A stretch of 64,000 nucleotides of DNA from Atopsyche davidsoni (Eukaryota; Arthropoda; Insecta; Trichoptera; Hydrobiosidae): contig JAILWY010000007.1 in the NCBI GenBank assembly GCA_022113835.1, positions 7,851,001 to 7,915,000 on the forward strand, given 5' to 3'. Numbering within the stretch: position 1 is the first letter of the stretch; the number at the start of each line of letters is the position of its first letter. Position numbers and translations under genes: made by a program. A model generated the notes under the pieces. That model was not told the DNA's origin, made no database searches, and saw only the letters and a program-made list of their open reading frames with translations. Below are positions 35,560 to 47,420 of the stretch, in pieces.

Positions 35560-35870
35560 TTTCTGTAAATACATGTATAGGGAGTGCCTCCCCAAAATCT
35601 CCATTGTAGGCCTACCGAGCCAAGCGTTCTGTAAGTAGAAAGCTCCGCATACATTCGGTTGTAAACTTTCTGTGTAGTCACTCTTTTATAATTCCCTCTC
35701 CGCTCCCCTCTCTTCCTTCAGCAGACTTCCTCTGTACGCCTCATTGGCTACAACTCTACTGTATACCTTTTGGGGTATTCCCCTGTATCCGCGTACGGAT
35801 CGTGTAGTTCTTTCAAAATTGCAGTGTGAATCGCCAGATGTATCTACCGACACAGATACTCCATGGGGAT
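35560..35870. other. GC-enriched island, pyrimidine-rich
   Basis: Includes GTAGGCCTACCGAGCC (GTAGGCCTAC is palindromic), CCCTCTCCGCTCCCCTCTC, CCTCATTGGC (inverted CCAAT-type word) and CCGCGTACGGATCGTG. The pyrimidine-rich centre has no purine-rich counterpart. No open frame of note. Confidence 0.35.
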
Positions 35871-35880
35871 GATACGTATT

Positions 35881-35937
35881 TTTCAGCGATAAAAATATGT
35901 TTCAGCGATTTAAATATATAGCGATATAAAAAAAATC
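35881..35937. repeat. Short tandem repeat, three 19-bp units
   Basis: TTTCAGCGATAAAAATATG, TTTCAGCGATTTAAATATA and a third, more diverged unit, TAGCGATATAAAAAAAATC, follow each other without gaps. The shared core is (C)AGCGAT. The array is AT-rich apart from the core. Confidence 0.65.
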
Positions 35938-36189
35938 ATGAAATTTTACTGGTGAAAATACTTTGCATAATCTGTGCAATAAACTATATTTTTATACTCG
36001 AAATCGAGATTTCAAGCACGCACCGTATTATTATTGACTAAAGAAAATAAATAATACCTCTTTTGAAACGTTTATTTATAAATTCACAAACATTCAATTT
36101 CAAAAGTAATTATCAAACATCAACTACACAAGCTTTTCAACTTTTCTGTACATCAAAAAGCAATATGTCTTAAACTTTAACGTAAGCCT

Positions 36190-36400
36190 TTTCCAAACGC
36201 GACGGCGATACCGGAACTCGTCAGTAATCCCATCGCTGCATATAAGGACAGTTACAACGTAATATTTTAAGTCCTCAATTTCATTCGGTACAGTCAGGGG
36301 GTGGTTAGCGGAGGCTGCACCAGCGCTGCGGTCAAAGGATTTTCTAAGCTTCGTCTAGATAGCATCTGCCACGTCCTGTCCACAGTGGTTCCTACACACA
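36190..36400. other. GC-enriched patch
   Basis: Contains CCAAACGCGACGGCGATACC, GGTTAGCGGAGGCTGCACC and GCCACGTCCTGTCC. Composition is moderate. No frame or structure of note. Confidence 0.3.
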
Positions 36401-36884
36401 GCCACTATAAGAATTAAACCACATCCTAAAAGCTTAAATTTTAAAATTTTCATCAAATTATTAGGTTTTTCCATACCAATGCATATAAAAGTAAACATCC
36501 ATTCATTTATTTTAAATAATAGCATTCAAACACATACTTCGTGTTTTTTTTCACATGTTCTATAAATGCGAAAACTTTTCTGCCGCTTATTTATTTATTT
36601 AACATCAGTATGTTGTGAATATATATTCGATCCATGTATTTGAAAAATTGCGTAGCACATATAAAACCTGTTTATTTCTATCTTATAATTTGATGTAGTA
36701 TTCTATTACATATTTAATTGTTAATTTTCTTTCGTGGTTCTCATCTTGATTCAGTACTTTTGATGCATGATCAAATGTCTATCATTCTTTTAAATGTATT
36801 TACTATCTTTTTTACTCAAAAAAATATCAAAACAATCGAGTCTACCTTTTCGTACACTCGCACATATTACACGGCTTGAGAATC

Positions 36885-37065
36885 ACTTCTCTGTGCGATC
36901 CCTCGAATCTGGCTTATAAATGCATATTACTGTAGGCCGCCCGGCGACGTCACTGCGAGGATTCACATCAAAGAGCTGGTCTCCGTGAGTCGCTGCGGAA
37001 ATATTAATATCGGATATATCTTGTAAAGTGTTCACGGTTACCCGGCAGCTTACCGACTCTATCGA
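36885..37065. other. GC-enriched patch
   Basis: Includes GTAGGCCGCCCGGCGACG with GACGTCAC just after (half-matching a CRE), AATATTAATATCGGATATAT (TAAT-rich), and GGTTACCCGGCAGC. An 81-codon minus-strand frame across it has no family motif. Confidence 0.3.
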
Positions 37066-37649
37066 TTTCATTATATACATGTTTATTTTTATAGTAAAAA
37101 TTCTCGAAGGCGCATAGAAATTTTCCAATCTACTTTGAAATAACTATATCTCAGAAAATTTTATACTCGTATATCTACTTACTCATTATTGAAAAGATGA
37201 AAGCAGTATTTTATAACCTTAGAATAGTATATATTCAATGACATCGTAAACTGATTTGTATTTTGTTGTTTTACAACATTTAAAATGCGATCCTATCACA
37301 AAAGTATTTATTTATATTAAAACACATTGACTTTTGAAAAAACGTTTCTGATCAATATCTTAAAGATTTTTTTAAGTAAACTTGCTTATTATCTCGCGTC
37401 TTATCTGCAATACAAAAAGTACAGAACTTATATTTTTCTAGTAATACGACCATTTAAAAAAATATATATTGCATGTTGCATGTAAACGTACATGCAGTCA
37501 TAGTTAAAAAGGAGGTATGTTTTTTGTTTGCCTCTACTATTCCATCAAACATATGGCTTAAAGCAAGTAGATGCAGAACTTCTAGAAACTATCGATAAGC
37601 TATACAAAATACTTCAAAATGAATATCGCATCTCTAGATTAGTTAAAGT

Positions 37650-37890
37650 TTGAACAAACTCCTAGGCGAGTCTGCAAGCAAGCACAGGCGAGACTCGTGC
37701 GAGTCGGGGTCTGCTCCGCTCTCCTCTTCCCGGTGTAGAGTGAGAGCACACAAAGAGAATAAGCGAAGTCTTACGTGAAGCATTATGGAATTGTGGAACT
37801 GCTCTACCAAATTGAAATGAAATTGGAAAGTAAACTTCGAACTTGTCCCTGGTCGGACTTGGCCGGTTCCAAGCAAACTGTTTCATGTTT
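37650..37890. other. GC-enriched patch
   Basis: Contains GAGTCTGCAAGCAAGCAC, GGCGAGACTCGTGCGAGTCG (GACTCG-type words in both orientations) and TCTGCTCCGCTCTCCTC. Two minus-strand frames of 74 and 77 codons overlap each other in different frames, as expected of chance. A TTTCAAT..CCAAATTG word follows. Confidence 0.3.
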
Positions 37891-39819
37891 CTAAGACAAC
37901 TTCGGGAGAAACCATTATATTTATTAAATAACCATCCAATACCATGTATGTACGAATTTCAGAAGTAATTTGATTTTTTGGTGATGGCATGATAAACAGT
38001 TCACACATGAAACGACAGGAAATTTTTTTTAAATAAATATATCTGAGATTCAATGTCTTTTATAAATTATTTTGCAACATGTCACAGTACAGTGTTACAA
38101 GTTGGTCCAAAGGTATTTCAAATGTCCCTGGGCTTTCAAAAACTAAAACTACTTCACAAAACATTCCCACGAAAGGGTAACGAAAATATAAAACACAAAA
38201 CAAGCGGAGCATAAAGTTACAGAAATTCCATAAAGAGTCACAAAATATAACATCATCTGCCATTATCCTATTTTCAAATTTATGATATTTTTTTGTCAAG
38301 TATTTATATTTTCTCTATTAATACAAATAAATATGAACCCTATCGATTACAACGGCCGTATAATTTCTCTCACCTCTCGAGACCCGTGACCTTTTCCCGG
38401 ATCCAACAAACACCATTAGTTTTTTCACACATTTACGGGTATAATTCACCCCAAAACATATATTTTAACCCAATAAATCGGATCACAATGTGAGAGGACG
38501 GGGAGAAATATTTCAAACGCTATTAGTTATTTTATGTGTATTTTGGGTAAAATGACAATTTTATATTATTTGTTTCTAATTCTGCCTAGTTTTATATTTT
38601 GAAAAGAGGGTTATAAAAGTAACGGCTACAAACCTCACATTTTAAATTTATATTTAAAGATTTTATTTTTCATATCAAAATTTTAAAAAATATATATTAT
38701 TTTCATTTTTTATCTTAATGAATATAAAAATAATTGTGCAAAATATTCTTAAATGGACTATTTGATTGGTTAAAAAAGTAATCTTTTAATATCTTTTTAA
38801 ATAGATATATTTAAAAAAACGTATAGATTTTTCAAATATTTATAAATAAATTTAAACCATGATAAAATATAAGAGCCTAAGGTTTGGTTTTTATTATTAT
38901 TATTTTTTTCTTAAAATATGAGATTTAGTTAAATAAATAAAAACATACTAAATAGTAAAACTGCATACTTTTTTATTATTGAATTCGGAAGTGTTTTTTT
39001 TATATGATATGAACATTCTCCAGTACTATTTCAAGACTTTTTTTTAATGTTAAATATTATATTTAGAAACCGTGGGATATTTGTTATGGCTTACAGTTTA
39101 CAAAACTTAGAATCATTCAATACTCTTTGGGATCACAAAAGAAGGTGAATCACGCAACAATGGTTTCAGTATTTGAAGTACTGTAGTGACTTTTGAACCC
39201 CCATGCGATCGGATGTGTCAGGCTCCCTTAGGGATGAACACAATATATAGATTTTTATATGAAAAATATGTCTATCATTCCATGAGATATTTGCTGTACC
39301 TATCTATTTTTTCTATAATCCACTCTAAGAATCGTTCACACATTCTCATTCTTAAAAAAATATGTTTTTTTTTATTTTGAAAAACCTAGGTTCTTCTATT
39401 TTTTATTCTTTGATATTTAGTTCATATTTAAAAAATAAAAGATAAGGTAAATAATTTATTATTTATTTAATGATTAAAGAATGTTAAAATAAATTCAAAC
39501 TTACTTATGATTATATTGCTTGATAGCAACAAATACAAGATACTTTAATTATAAGCACGGTTAAAGGTTATATAAAATATTTTTTTTCTATTAAGTTAAC
39601 GGTAGCTGGAAATTAAACAAACCTCAGTCAATCAATTTATCCAAATACAAACATATTTACTAGTCAAACCCAACCAATCAATACCCAAACTTCTATCGGA
39701 ACCGCAAACTACTCTTGCAGAGATACAACATTCAACCCCACCAAAAACTAACAAGTACCAGGAGTAGAAGGCATCAGGCCACATAAATAAATATCCAACT
39801 CGGCCGGCCTCCACGAGGG

Positions 39820-40000
39820 ATGATTTCCTGAAGGCTTATCGTCCCCGCCCCGGGCCGGGGTGGCTCGGACCCACCCCCACGCGGGCCCACCCCACGGGCA
39901 GATCCTAAGATAGGCTCTCTAGGAGAATGTGCCATATTTGCACTTTGGGACTAGGCGGTCACCAGGCGCCTTTTTACTGGCTGTTTGACTTTTTGCGGGC
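39820..40000. promoter_or_regulatory. GC-rich island with a CCCCGGGCCGGGG core
   Basis: The core CCCCGGGCCGGGG is nearly self-complementary around its central base. It is followed by GGCTCGGACCCACCCCCAC and GCGGGCCCACCCCACGGG, so GGCTCGGACCCACC pairs loosely with neighbouring GGGTGG. The right part (GACTAGGCGGTCACCAGGCG) is mixed. No gene. Confidence 0.4.
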
Positions 40001-40479
40001 TGGACGCTTTTTTTTATCGCGATGGATGCTTGAATAAGATTTTTTTGCTTTATATGGGTGTATACATGTAAAGCTATTTTTTTCTATATCTCTAATAAAC
40101 TTTGTAGATTTTTGTGTATTACAACCAGTTACATATTTATAGTTCTATCTTACACAGCAATCTTTACTCTTACATAAAATATCAGTGCAAATAATTGTCA
40201 TCTCAACCATAACAGGAACTAGCCTACAGATAGAAACTTGAGACGTACCTGCAAAGTTATATCACCAACCGATAGCTACACAATTAAAAATTTACGATCA
40301 TTTGCACTGATTTTATGAGTCAAATACAAGTATATCATTTCTATTAAAGCATGTAAATAAATTCTAACTGCGTCGTTCAAAAGAATAGACTATTTTCTAG
40401 ATTGCAAAAAATATAATGCTGCTACCCTTTACCCTTCATAATTCACGGTGTATTTTGCAACACAATAACTGGTTCTGAA

Positions 40480-40660
40480 TCCTCACCCCCTTGGTGAATC
40501 CTGGTTACTTATCTTCCCTTATCTTGGGGCGCAAAGCCAAAGGGGCGGCTGGCCACCAGGGTGCGTGCATCCGTAGGAACTGCACCGAGCACAATCATCC
40601 CCTTGTGAAAGACTCGCGAAGTACACTGGATTTTTCTCAGAAACAAGATACCGACGCAAT
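40480..40660. other. GC-enriched patch
   Basis: Moderate GC with CTTGGGGCGCAAAGCC, GGGGCGGCTGGCCACCAGG and GAGCACAATCATCCCC. Frames of 76 and 78 codons on opposite strands overlap here and are treated as chance. Confidence 0.3.
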
Positions 40661-40772
40661 ATCGTGTCTTGTAACGTTAAACTTGCAGTCAATTCTCTAC
40701 TATTTTTACAGAAGAAAAGTGGCTTAAGTATACATGTACTAACATTCAATAGTATACAATATGAATTTACTA

Positions 40773-40931
40773 GGTTTCTTGAGTGGTGAGCTGCTTGAAG
40801 TTTTCAGTCAGTCGTCTTCGGTATCGGTATCGGTACGTATCGGTCTTCGTGCTGGGACTGGAATAGGAATTTTGCTTGCATGTTTTTTTTCGTGCTACTC
40901 ATTTATACTGAACTGAAAACTTCAAGAAACC
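40773..40931. mobile_element. 159-bp MITE-like element with inverted ends
   Basis: The right end (40907-40931) is the reverse complement of the left end, which reads GGTTTCTTGA (40773-40782), then 16 extra bases, then AGTTTTCAGTCAGT (40799-40812). Without the 16-base interruption the arms match over about 25 bases with one single-base indel. The interruption is bounded by CTTGA on both sides, as a small duplication would leave. The centre holds GGTATCGGTATCGGTA and a further TATCGGTCTTCG. No coding frame and no clear target-site duplication. Best read as a short non-autonomous DNA element. Confidence 0.6.
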
Positions 40932-41229
40932 AATGCTTCTATAAATAAATAAACGTTTTGAAAATTTGACTGGTTCTCGTCATAATATTTTTATTATAGT
41001 CTACTATTTTTATTACAAATAATTCGTTTTTAGGTTTCATCAGTACATATCTTCAAAAAAAGTCACGCAGGATTATTTGTAAATACATTCAAGATAAGTA
41101 TAAAAATAAGAATCATTAACCTAATTTAAACTTTCGATGAAAGTTAAGATATGAAAAATTAACTAACTAAGAATTTATAAATTCTGTGTTTTGCAAATAA
41201 TAAAATGTGCATATTTATTTTTGCACTGT

Positions 41230-41390
41230 AACAAACGGCCTCCCCTAGGCTCGGGGGAGGGTCAGAGGGGGGGCTGACTGGCCGCGATAAGGGTGGGAGG
41301 GCTTAAAAAATATTGCGACCCCGGGCGGAAATTTGCATGCACAGATGTACCCGGAGGGGGTGGGGGAGAACGCAATATACATTAGGCCGG
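41230..41390. other. GC-rich island with G runs
   Basis: CCTCCCCTAGGCTCGGGGGA, GGTCAGAGGGGGGGC, CGACCCCGGGCGG and CCCGGAGGGGGTGGGGGAG. CCCCTAG and CTCGGGGG can pair. No reading frame of interest; a 79-codon minus-strand frame is compositional. Confidence 0.4.
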
Positions 41391-41919
41391 TGTTACTGCA
41401 AATATTACTTTTGAATAGATTGTTTTTATATTTAATTTTAAGACACGATTTATTTTTCTTCTTGTAAACCGATTCGAATGTCATAAGAAATATTTTGATT
41501 TTTCATGTTAAACAATTCATCAACAACACGTCAGATAAGATAATAACTAAGAGTATATAAAACTGCAGCGAAAACTTGGGACCCTATTCGTTTATCTTAA
41601 AAAAAAATAATCTTTATCCTTCTTTCTAAAAATTAACTAGAGCTTATTTAAAAACAGGGTTTCAATCAAATATTATTTATCAATACAATCCTGAATATGA
41701 CTTTATTTAATCAATTAGGATTTCATATGTTTATACAAGAAGAAAACCGGAGACCTCTTTGCTAAGAATCGACGGCCCAACACGTCAACCCAAAAGTTTA
41801 ATTAATTATATAGAGAAATAAATTTAAAAAATCGATTATTCGTGCTTATTGTTTTTTGTTTCTAACAGATAATTAAGTATTTCAATTCGTTTTCTTTTAC
41901 ATGTTAACTCAAAACCTAA

Positions 41920-42120
41920 CGGACTTTACCAACCCTTTGCTCAATATTTGTATAACTCTTTCGGATTTTACGTCCTTCCTGTTTCCCACGGCAGTCCCGG
42001 TACAAAGAAAAAGCATCCCCTAATCACTGGACCAAAAACAAAACCAATAAATCGCACAGAGGGACGTATTGTCACTAACTTCCCTTAAGGAAGCCTAAAT
42101 CATTTAACCCTTCAGGAGAG
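41920..42120. other. Weakly GC-enriched patch
   Basis: Mixed sequence with TCCCACGGCAGTCCCGG, AAGCATCCCC and CATTTAACCCTTCAGG. The last resembles piggyBac-type terminal words (TTAACCCTT), but no partner end is near. Confidence 0.25.
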
Positions 42121-43574
42121 ACACTGATCTGATATTTTTGGAGAGAACTTTAATAGTCGGTCGATAACTTAAAATATTTTGAGATCTTATAAAAATATAT
42201 TGTAACCTATTATATTTTACTATTTCTAATTAAATCAATGAATTATCTTTATATTTTAATTAATACGTAATTGCACAATATTTTTGTAGTATATATGTAA
42301 ATTAAAGAGTTATGTAGTTACTATCTAAAACATTATATTTTTTTTACCTATCTACTCGTAGTTTGTTAGAAGTTACCACCAGTCAGATCTCATTTTATTT
42401 TACTACGAGTTTTAGACTCATAGTAAAGTACATGTAGTCTCAAAACTCAATCTGCACAATCATTTAGTCGCGAATTTCATGATATTAAATTAATCTCAAT
42501 ATTATCTTAAAAAATACAACTTAAAAAAGTAATAAGCATTTATTTATAAAAATTTCTATGCATAAAATTTTTCATTTTTTATCTGATAACAGAAGTTTTA
42601 AAGTGATAGTATTTAATTTTATTTTTAGAGCAGCAAAACTTTTAGAGTGCCCCTCGATAAATAAACATCTCTTGTAGCCCCACAAAGAACACCTTGCTGT
42701 TGGGGTCTCCGTTTTTTGTTGTTTTTTTTATAAATTGAACAATACGGAATATCTGCGAAATCGGAAATCTTCTCAAGGGTCTCTGTTGCACTGTTTTATT
42801 GTTGTGATTTTAAACCCTTTCCTTAAAAATCATGTTTTATAATATTATTTTGATATAACTAGATATAATTTTATCTCTTGGTAAACTTTGCGTTAGTTTA
42901 AATGCTTTTCGTGTAATCATTTAATTTTTGTAAAAATAATATATTTTCGGCTATACATATTCAAATTTATTATTGATCTGTTTTACGAACTTTAAAGGCT
43001 GTAAAAAAATCCCCAAAAATTATTTATTTTTGATATTATCGGGGTAAAAACTATTATTTAATAGTTCCAGAATTTATTTCTAATAATATGTCAATCTGTC
43101 CAATTTGTCAATCCAATCAATTTCCGTCGGTCTTATTAAAGATGAAAAAAAAAGTGATTGAATTTCTTTAAATTATATATATATAAAATTAATTTAAAAA
43201 CTTGGTGAAATCGGTCAAATGTGTATAAGTTAAATTTGTCTATTTTTATTTATTTCGTAATGCAACTTTTATAATATATTTTTTTAGAGTGAATACATAT
43301 ACTTAATTGTTTATACATAAAATAATTATGTTAGTAAAAATTATATTGTTAAAATATATAATATATATTCAGCTTGTTTACATTACTGTTAAATACAAAA
43401 AATATATACTAAATATCTACGTCACTGTCAAAAGCATAAAAAAACTGTATCGCAAGAATCATTTACTAACCAAATCTAACTGTTATTCAGACCTTATCAC
43501 AAACTTACATATTTTAACTTATAAAAAGCTTGAGTTTCACCTCAAAAAGTACTCGATCCTATCAAATCCTTCAA

Positions 43575-43593
43575 TTAACCCTTCAATGCCCTA
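43575..43593 (+). mobile_element. piggyBac-like left terminus
   Basis: TTAA followed by CCCTTCAATGCCCTA. Elements of the piggyBac superfamily insert at TTAA and typically start with CCC(T/A)TT. A matching inverted end lies at 45391-45408. The 1.8 kb between them has no transposase frame, so if real this is a decayed or non-autonomous copy. Confidence 0.35.
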
Positions 43594-43609
43594 TTTTTTC
43601 TTTTCAAAA

Positions 43610-43880
43610 ACAACCCTTCGGACAAAAAAGCGTTGAACCGAGAGAACCTAACCCGTTGCTCGGCAGAACACCATGCGGGGACCCATTGTGTTTACCAATT
43701 TCCTCCCGAGAGAAATTAGATATCCCACTCTTCCTTTGTCATCAGCTGTTAAGGGAAGATCGCATTTATTTTTTTTCGTGACCATAAGATTTGAATAGGA
43801 TGACGTGAAATGAAATAATGCGAAAGGGTAAACGGACTGCAGCCTTCGCGCCAGCTCAGGTTCCATATGTCGCCGGAGTT
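43610..43880. other. GC-enriched patch
   Basis: Moderate GC with CCCGTTGCTCGGCAGAAC, CATGCGGGGACCC, CCTCCCGAGAGAAA and CTTCGCGCCAGCTCAGG. Frames of 72 and 83 codons on opposite strands are treated as chance. It lies inside the interval bounded by the piggyBac-like ends. Confidence 0.3.
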
Positions 43881-44129
43881 TTTTGTATATTTTGCAATAG
43901 ATTTTGATTTTTCTTACAATATAACGGCCTATTTATTTAATGATTATTGAAAAAAAAAATTCAAAAGTATACCAGTAGAATATGTAATTTGAACTTCTGG
44001 GAATTTTGTTTTTCAAAATTGCCATGTTAAAATTTATAAGTTTTCGACATCTTTTGATAGAAACATCAATTGTAGCATTTTTACCAAATAACACTATTCC
44101 TTAGGTTAGTAAAATATATTTTAAGTTGA

Positions 44130-44197
44130 GATCCATCAATTGGATCCATATCTAAGATGTATGTATGATCCATGGAATCATGGATCATATATATCTT
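44130..44197. repeat. GATCCAT-rich inverted-repeat cluster
   Basis: A small hairpin, GATCCA-TCAAT-TGGATC (44130-44146), is followed by a longer one. The left arm 44154-44174 (AAGATGTATGTATGATCCATG) pairs with the right arm 44179-44197 around a GAAT loop, with a 2-base indel, giving about 19 base pairs. The right arm is rich in ATATAT. No gene context. Confidence 0.6.
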
Positions 44198-45169
44198 CCG
44201 ATATCATATATAAAACACTTAAGAATAGTCAAAATTTCCTTTTGATCTGTACAATACTAAAATTTCCAGGTAGTATGATGTATATTAAGTATGTATATAT
44301 ATATTTGAATAATATGAATCTTTCCATAAAAAAAGATATATTTATTTAATATATTTTAATCAAAAAACACAAATAGACAACATAATTCATACGAAAAAAT
44401 ACATGCTTCTGACAAAGAAGTCTCTCATAAGGCTTATCAGAAATATGTAATACATTTTCAATACAGCAGCTCATAAAGCACGGGCCATAAGCGGCTTACC
44501 ATAATGGATGCTCTTTGTCCGACCTCTGCCAATCACGTCTCTTCGTATTGCCCCCAGATCTGACCCTTATCTTCTGGAGTACCTAACTCTCTTTTACATT
44601 TCTAAATTATACATAAATATTTTATTTAAAAAAAAATCCCGTGCGCTGTGTATAATTCCAAGAACATATTTGGGACTTAATTCTGCCGAATGTTATGTCT
44701 TGAATAGCAATCAATTAAATTATTTAAATTTGTCAAAGGATATCATGCAAGCATGTTGGTAAACCAAGTTGGAATATTACTCAACAATTTTACTAAAATG
44801 TATTTAAGTTCGTCTATTTTGAAAATCCGAATTGCAGATTAAACTCCTGTAAAAATTTAAATATAAGTTATGGCGTAAATATTAGATACACACACATTAT
44901 AGCTATTAAACCTTTTTATTTTAAATATAAATATTGTCAGACTTTGTTCAGTGCTACTTTCGTTTAACCAAATCTAATGGATTCATTTTAAGCTAGAGAC
45001 AATCACAATCAGATTACTAAGGGATAGAAAATCAGCATAAATATTAATGTTCTACTAAACAACTAAATTTGCAATGTTTCTCGATTTTTTAAATAATACC
45101 TATGTTTACTAATAACGTACTTCTTTTTTAAAAATATATGTAAAATATTCTTACTCAATTTATTAAATA

Positions 45170-45600
45170 TTTGCTGTAGAGCTCTATCCATTAGATCCAG
45201 CACGATACACCATGCGCTCCTAACAACAGGTAACACAGAGAGAAAAAACCTATTGTATTAATATATTGCAAAAGTGCTCTCGTGAGAAAATATCGGTAAA
45301 TACTCGGCAAAAAATGATTACTATGTGTATGCTTTTTTTAAGAATCATAGGGTGGAAGGGTATTAAGTAAAAAAGAAGGAAGTAATCCGTTAGGGCGTAA
45401 AGGGTTAAACCGTTGATTCGGATTGTACAAGTCACCATTGGGGTTACTCGGTAACCAGCGATATTAGTTCGAGTGGATTTTTTGTCCGTATTCTTTGAAA
45501 CATCCGTTATCCGCGGTGTCATTGTCTTCTCACAACAGCTGCGATGCCTCTATCCCTCTTCACGTACAATAAGACCCGTCCTTACACGTAATTAAATTTT
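45170..45600. other. Mixed-complexity patch
   Basis: Moderately complex sequence with AGATCCAGCACGATACACC, CATGCGCTCCTAAC, TTGGGGTTACTCGG and TATCCGCGGTGTC. It contains the right piggyBac-like end. A 90-codon minus-strand frame has no recognisable product. Confidence 0.25.
45391..45408 (-). mobile_element. piggyBac-like right terminus
   Basis: TAGGGCGTAAAGGG followed by TTAA. Its reverse complement, TTAACCCTTTACGCCCTA, matches the left end at 43575 except for a short difference in the middle (TTTAC against TTCAAT). TTAA on both outer sides fits the target duplication known for piggyBac. The match is only about 18 bases long, so chance pairing of two unrelated words is possible. Confidence 0.35.
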
Positions 45601-46269
45601 AATTTATAATTAGCATGCTCCTGTTGGAGCCACACCAATAAACTTGAGCGAACCACCTCGAGCTTTTTGATGAAGACCATTAAAACAATTTTTTTTTATT
45701 AAAATATGCAGCTTTTTAATTTTTTGAGATACGTTGCATTACTACGTCAGCCAAAAGCCTGACCACATACCAAATTTTTTTGAGAAACTTTAGTCGTTAA
45801 ATAACAATCGTATTTTGAACTATGACGTATCGAGTAGTCTACCTTTATGTTTGAAGGGATCATTGGTAGAGCCTTGCGATATTAATGATGACGATAATGA
45901 TTGATGATGTTTATTCAACATAATGACAACTCTTAACTGAAAAACTGGGGGAACTGTATCACAGATCGACGTTCAAAAAACTGCAACCTAATCATTTACA
46001 ATATAATTCAAATTAAACTTTACAGTGCAGCATAATTTTGTATAGTTATGTAATATAATATCAAAAAAATAGTTAAGAGGTATTGAAAGTTGCTTGCTGT
46101 AACATATATAACAATTGATTTAAACATGAATTGCCGTTAATAAACAAAGTTAGTCACGTTGCGAATAGATTACTATTCGTCTTTAAAATGCATATAAATC
46201 CGATGTTTAAAAATCGGAAGGTGCAAAAATCTATCCATACGACAAATCGTCGAACAAATAACACAGTCG

Positions 46270-46500
46270 GTAAAGCTAAGTGGTTGTAATTTTAGTACGT
46301 ACATACCGCGCCCTTATCGGCGGGGCACAGGCGGGGCGGGGGGCAACCCCCAGCGCGGAGGCTCATCCCTCCCCCCGTGTCCAGCCCCAGGAAAAATGCC
46401 GAAAATGATGGCCCCGGGGAGGCCGGCTTACCACCCATACTCACCCGGGATTTGGCAAACTTGCGAGTTGTGCAGAACTGTTTTTATGCAACCTTTTTAT
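46270..46500. promoter_or_regulatory. GC-rich island
   Basis: Sharp-edged and CpG-rich: GCGCCCTTATCGGCGGGGC, GGCGGGGCGGGGGGCAACC, CCCCAGCGCGGAGGC and CCCCGGGGAGGCCGGC. Two GC-box words (GGGGCGG) occur close together. A GATA-type TTATCGG lies at the left edge. It ends with CACCCGGG, and the minus strand reads CCCGG|GTGAGTATG, a donor-like match. Confidence 0.45.
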
Positions 46501-47274
46501 TTCAATATTGTATTCAATATTTAACCCGTGAAAGATGTCGCTGGTTATGAATTAATTTATTTTGTATGAATATAATTTTTTTTTTCGCAGAATAGATCGG
46601 TTAGTGCGTTAGTATATCAAAATTTATGTGAATGGATAAGGCTTGTTTGGTTCAGCGGTGTTGGTTTCTTGTATTCAAATGGCTTTTAAGCCACCATTTA
46701 CACATGTGATCACATCTCAAGGATACCTTATAAGTCTCATGTTTGTCATAAATGTATAATTGAGTATGCGGCTGACTGTTCCAAAGTATTGAAATACTAA
46801 TACTACATTTATTTTTAAAGCATCTCAATTTTAATTAATTTAATCAAAATACTTATAAAGTAATTAAAAATATTTTTTTATTTTAAAAAACAAGAAGTAG
46901 TAAATATTCAATTAAAATAGTACAAATAAGACAATGTATCAAGAAAACCATAAATTCAAGACGTATTAAAAACAAGTAATCCGCCGCTTTGATTTATCAA
47001 TTTAGTATAATTTACATTACAATTATTTTTAAGTAGTTAGTTATACGAAAGTTTTTAGGAAGTACTGTAGTTGTTAATTATTTAAAATCTGTACTTTATA
47101 ATGTGACACACAGTCATCCGTACCGCAGTACATCCGATAGCTGAATTAAAAAAATCGATAGGCACAGTTTTTGTACATACATGTAACCGAAGTACGGTTC
47201 ATTTCAATAGAGAAAAAATCCATTAAAAAAACAGGCTACAGGGATGTGCTATTGAATATTTAAATAAGGGTAGA

Positions 47275-47420
47275 AAAAACCGTCGCGACGTGCCACAAAG
47301 GGGTTGTGCCGAATTACGAACCACGTGGGGGGTTGAAACCCTCTACAGAAAAACTCGAAACACGCGGACCAAATCAACCCCCTTCTCCATTAATAGACGC
47401 TACGGGAAGCTATTTTGAAG
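47275..47420. other. GC-enriched patch with CACGTG
   Basis: ACCGTCGCGACGTGCC (CGTCGCGACG is a 10-base palindrome), GAACCACGTGGGGGGTTG with an E-box, and ACACGCGGACC. CCCTCTACAG follows. No frame of note. Confidence 0.35.
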
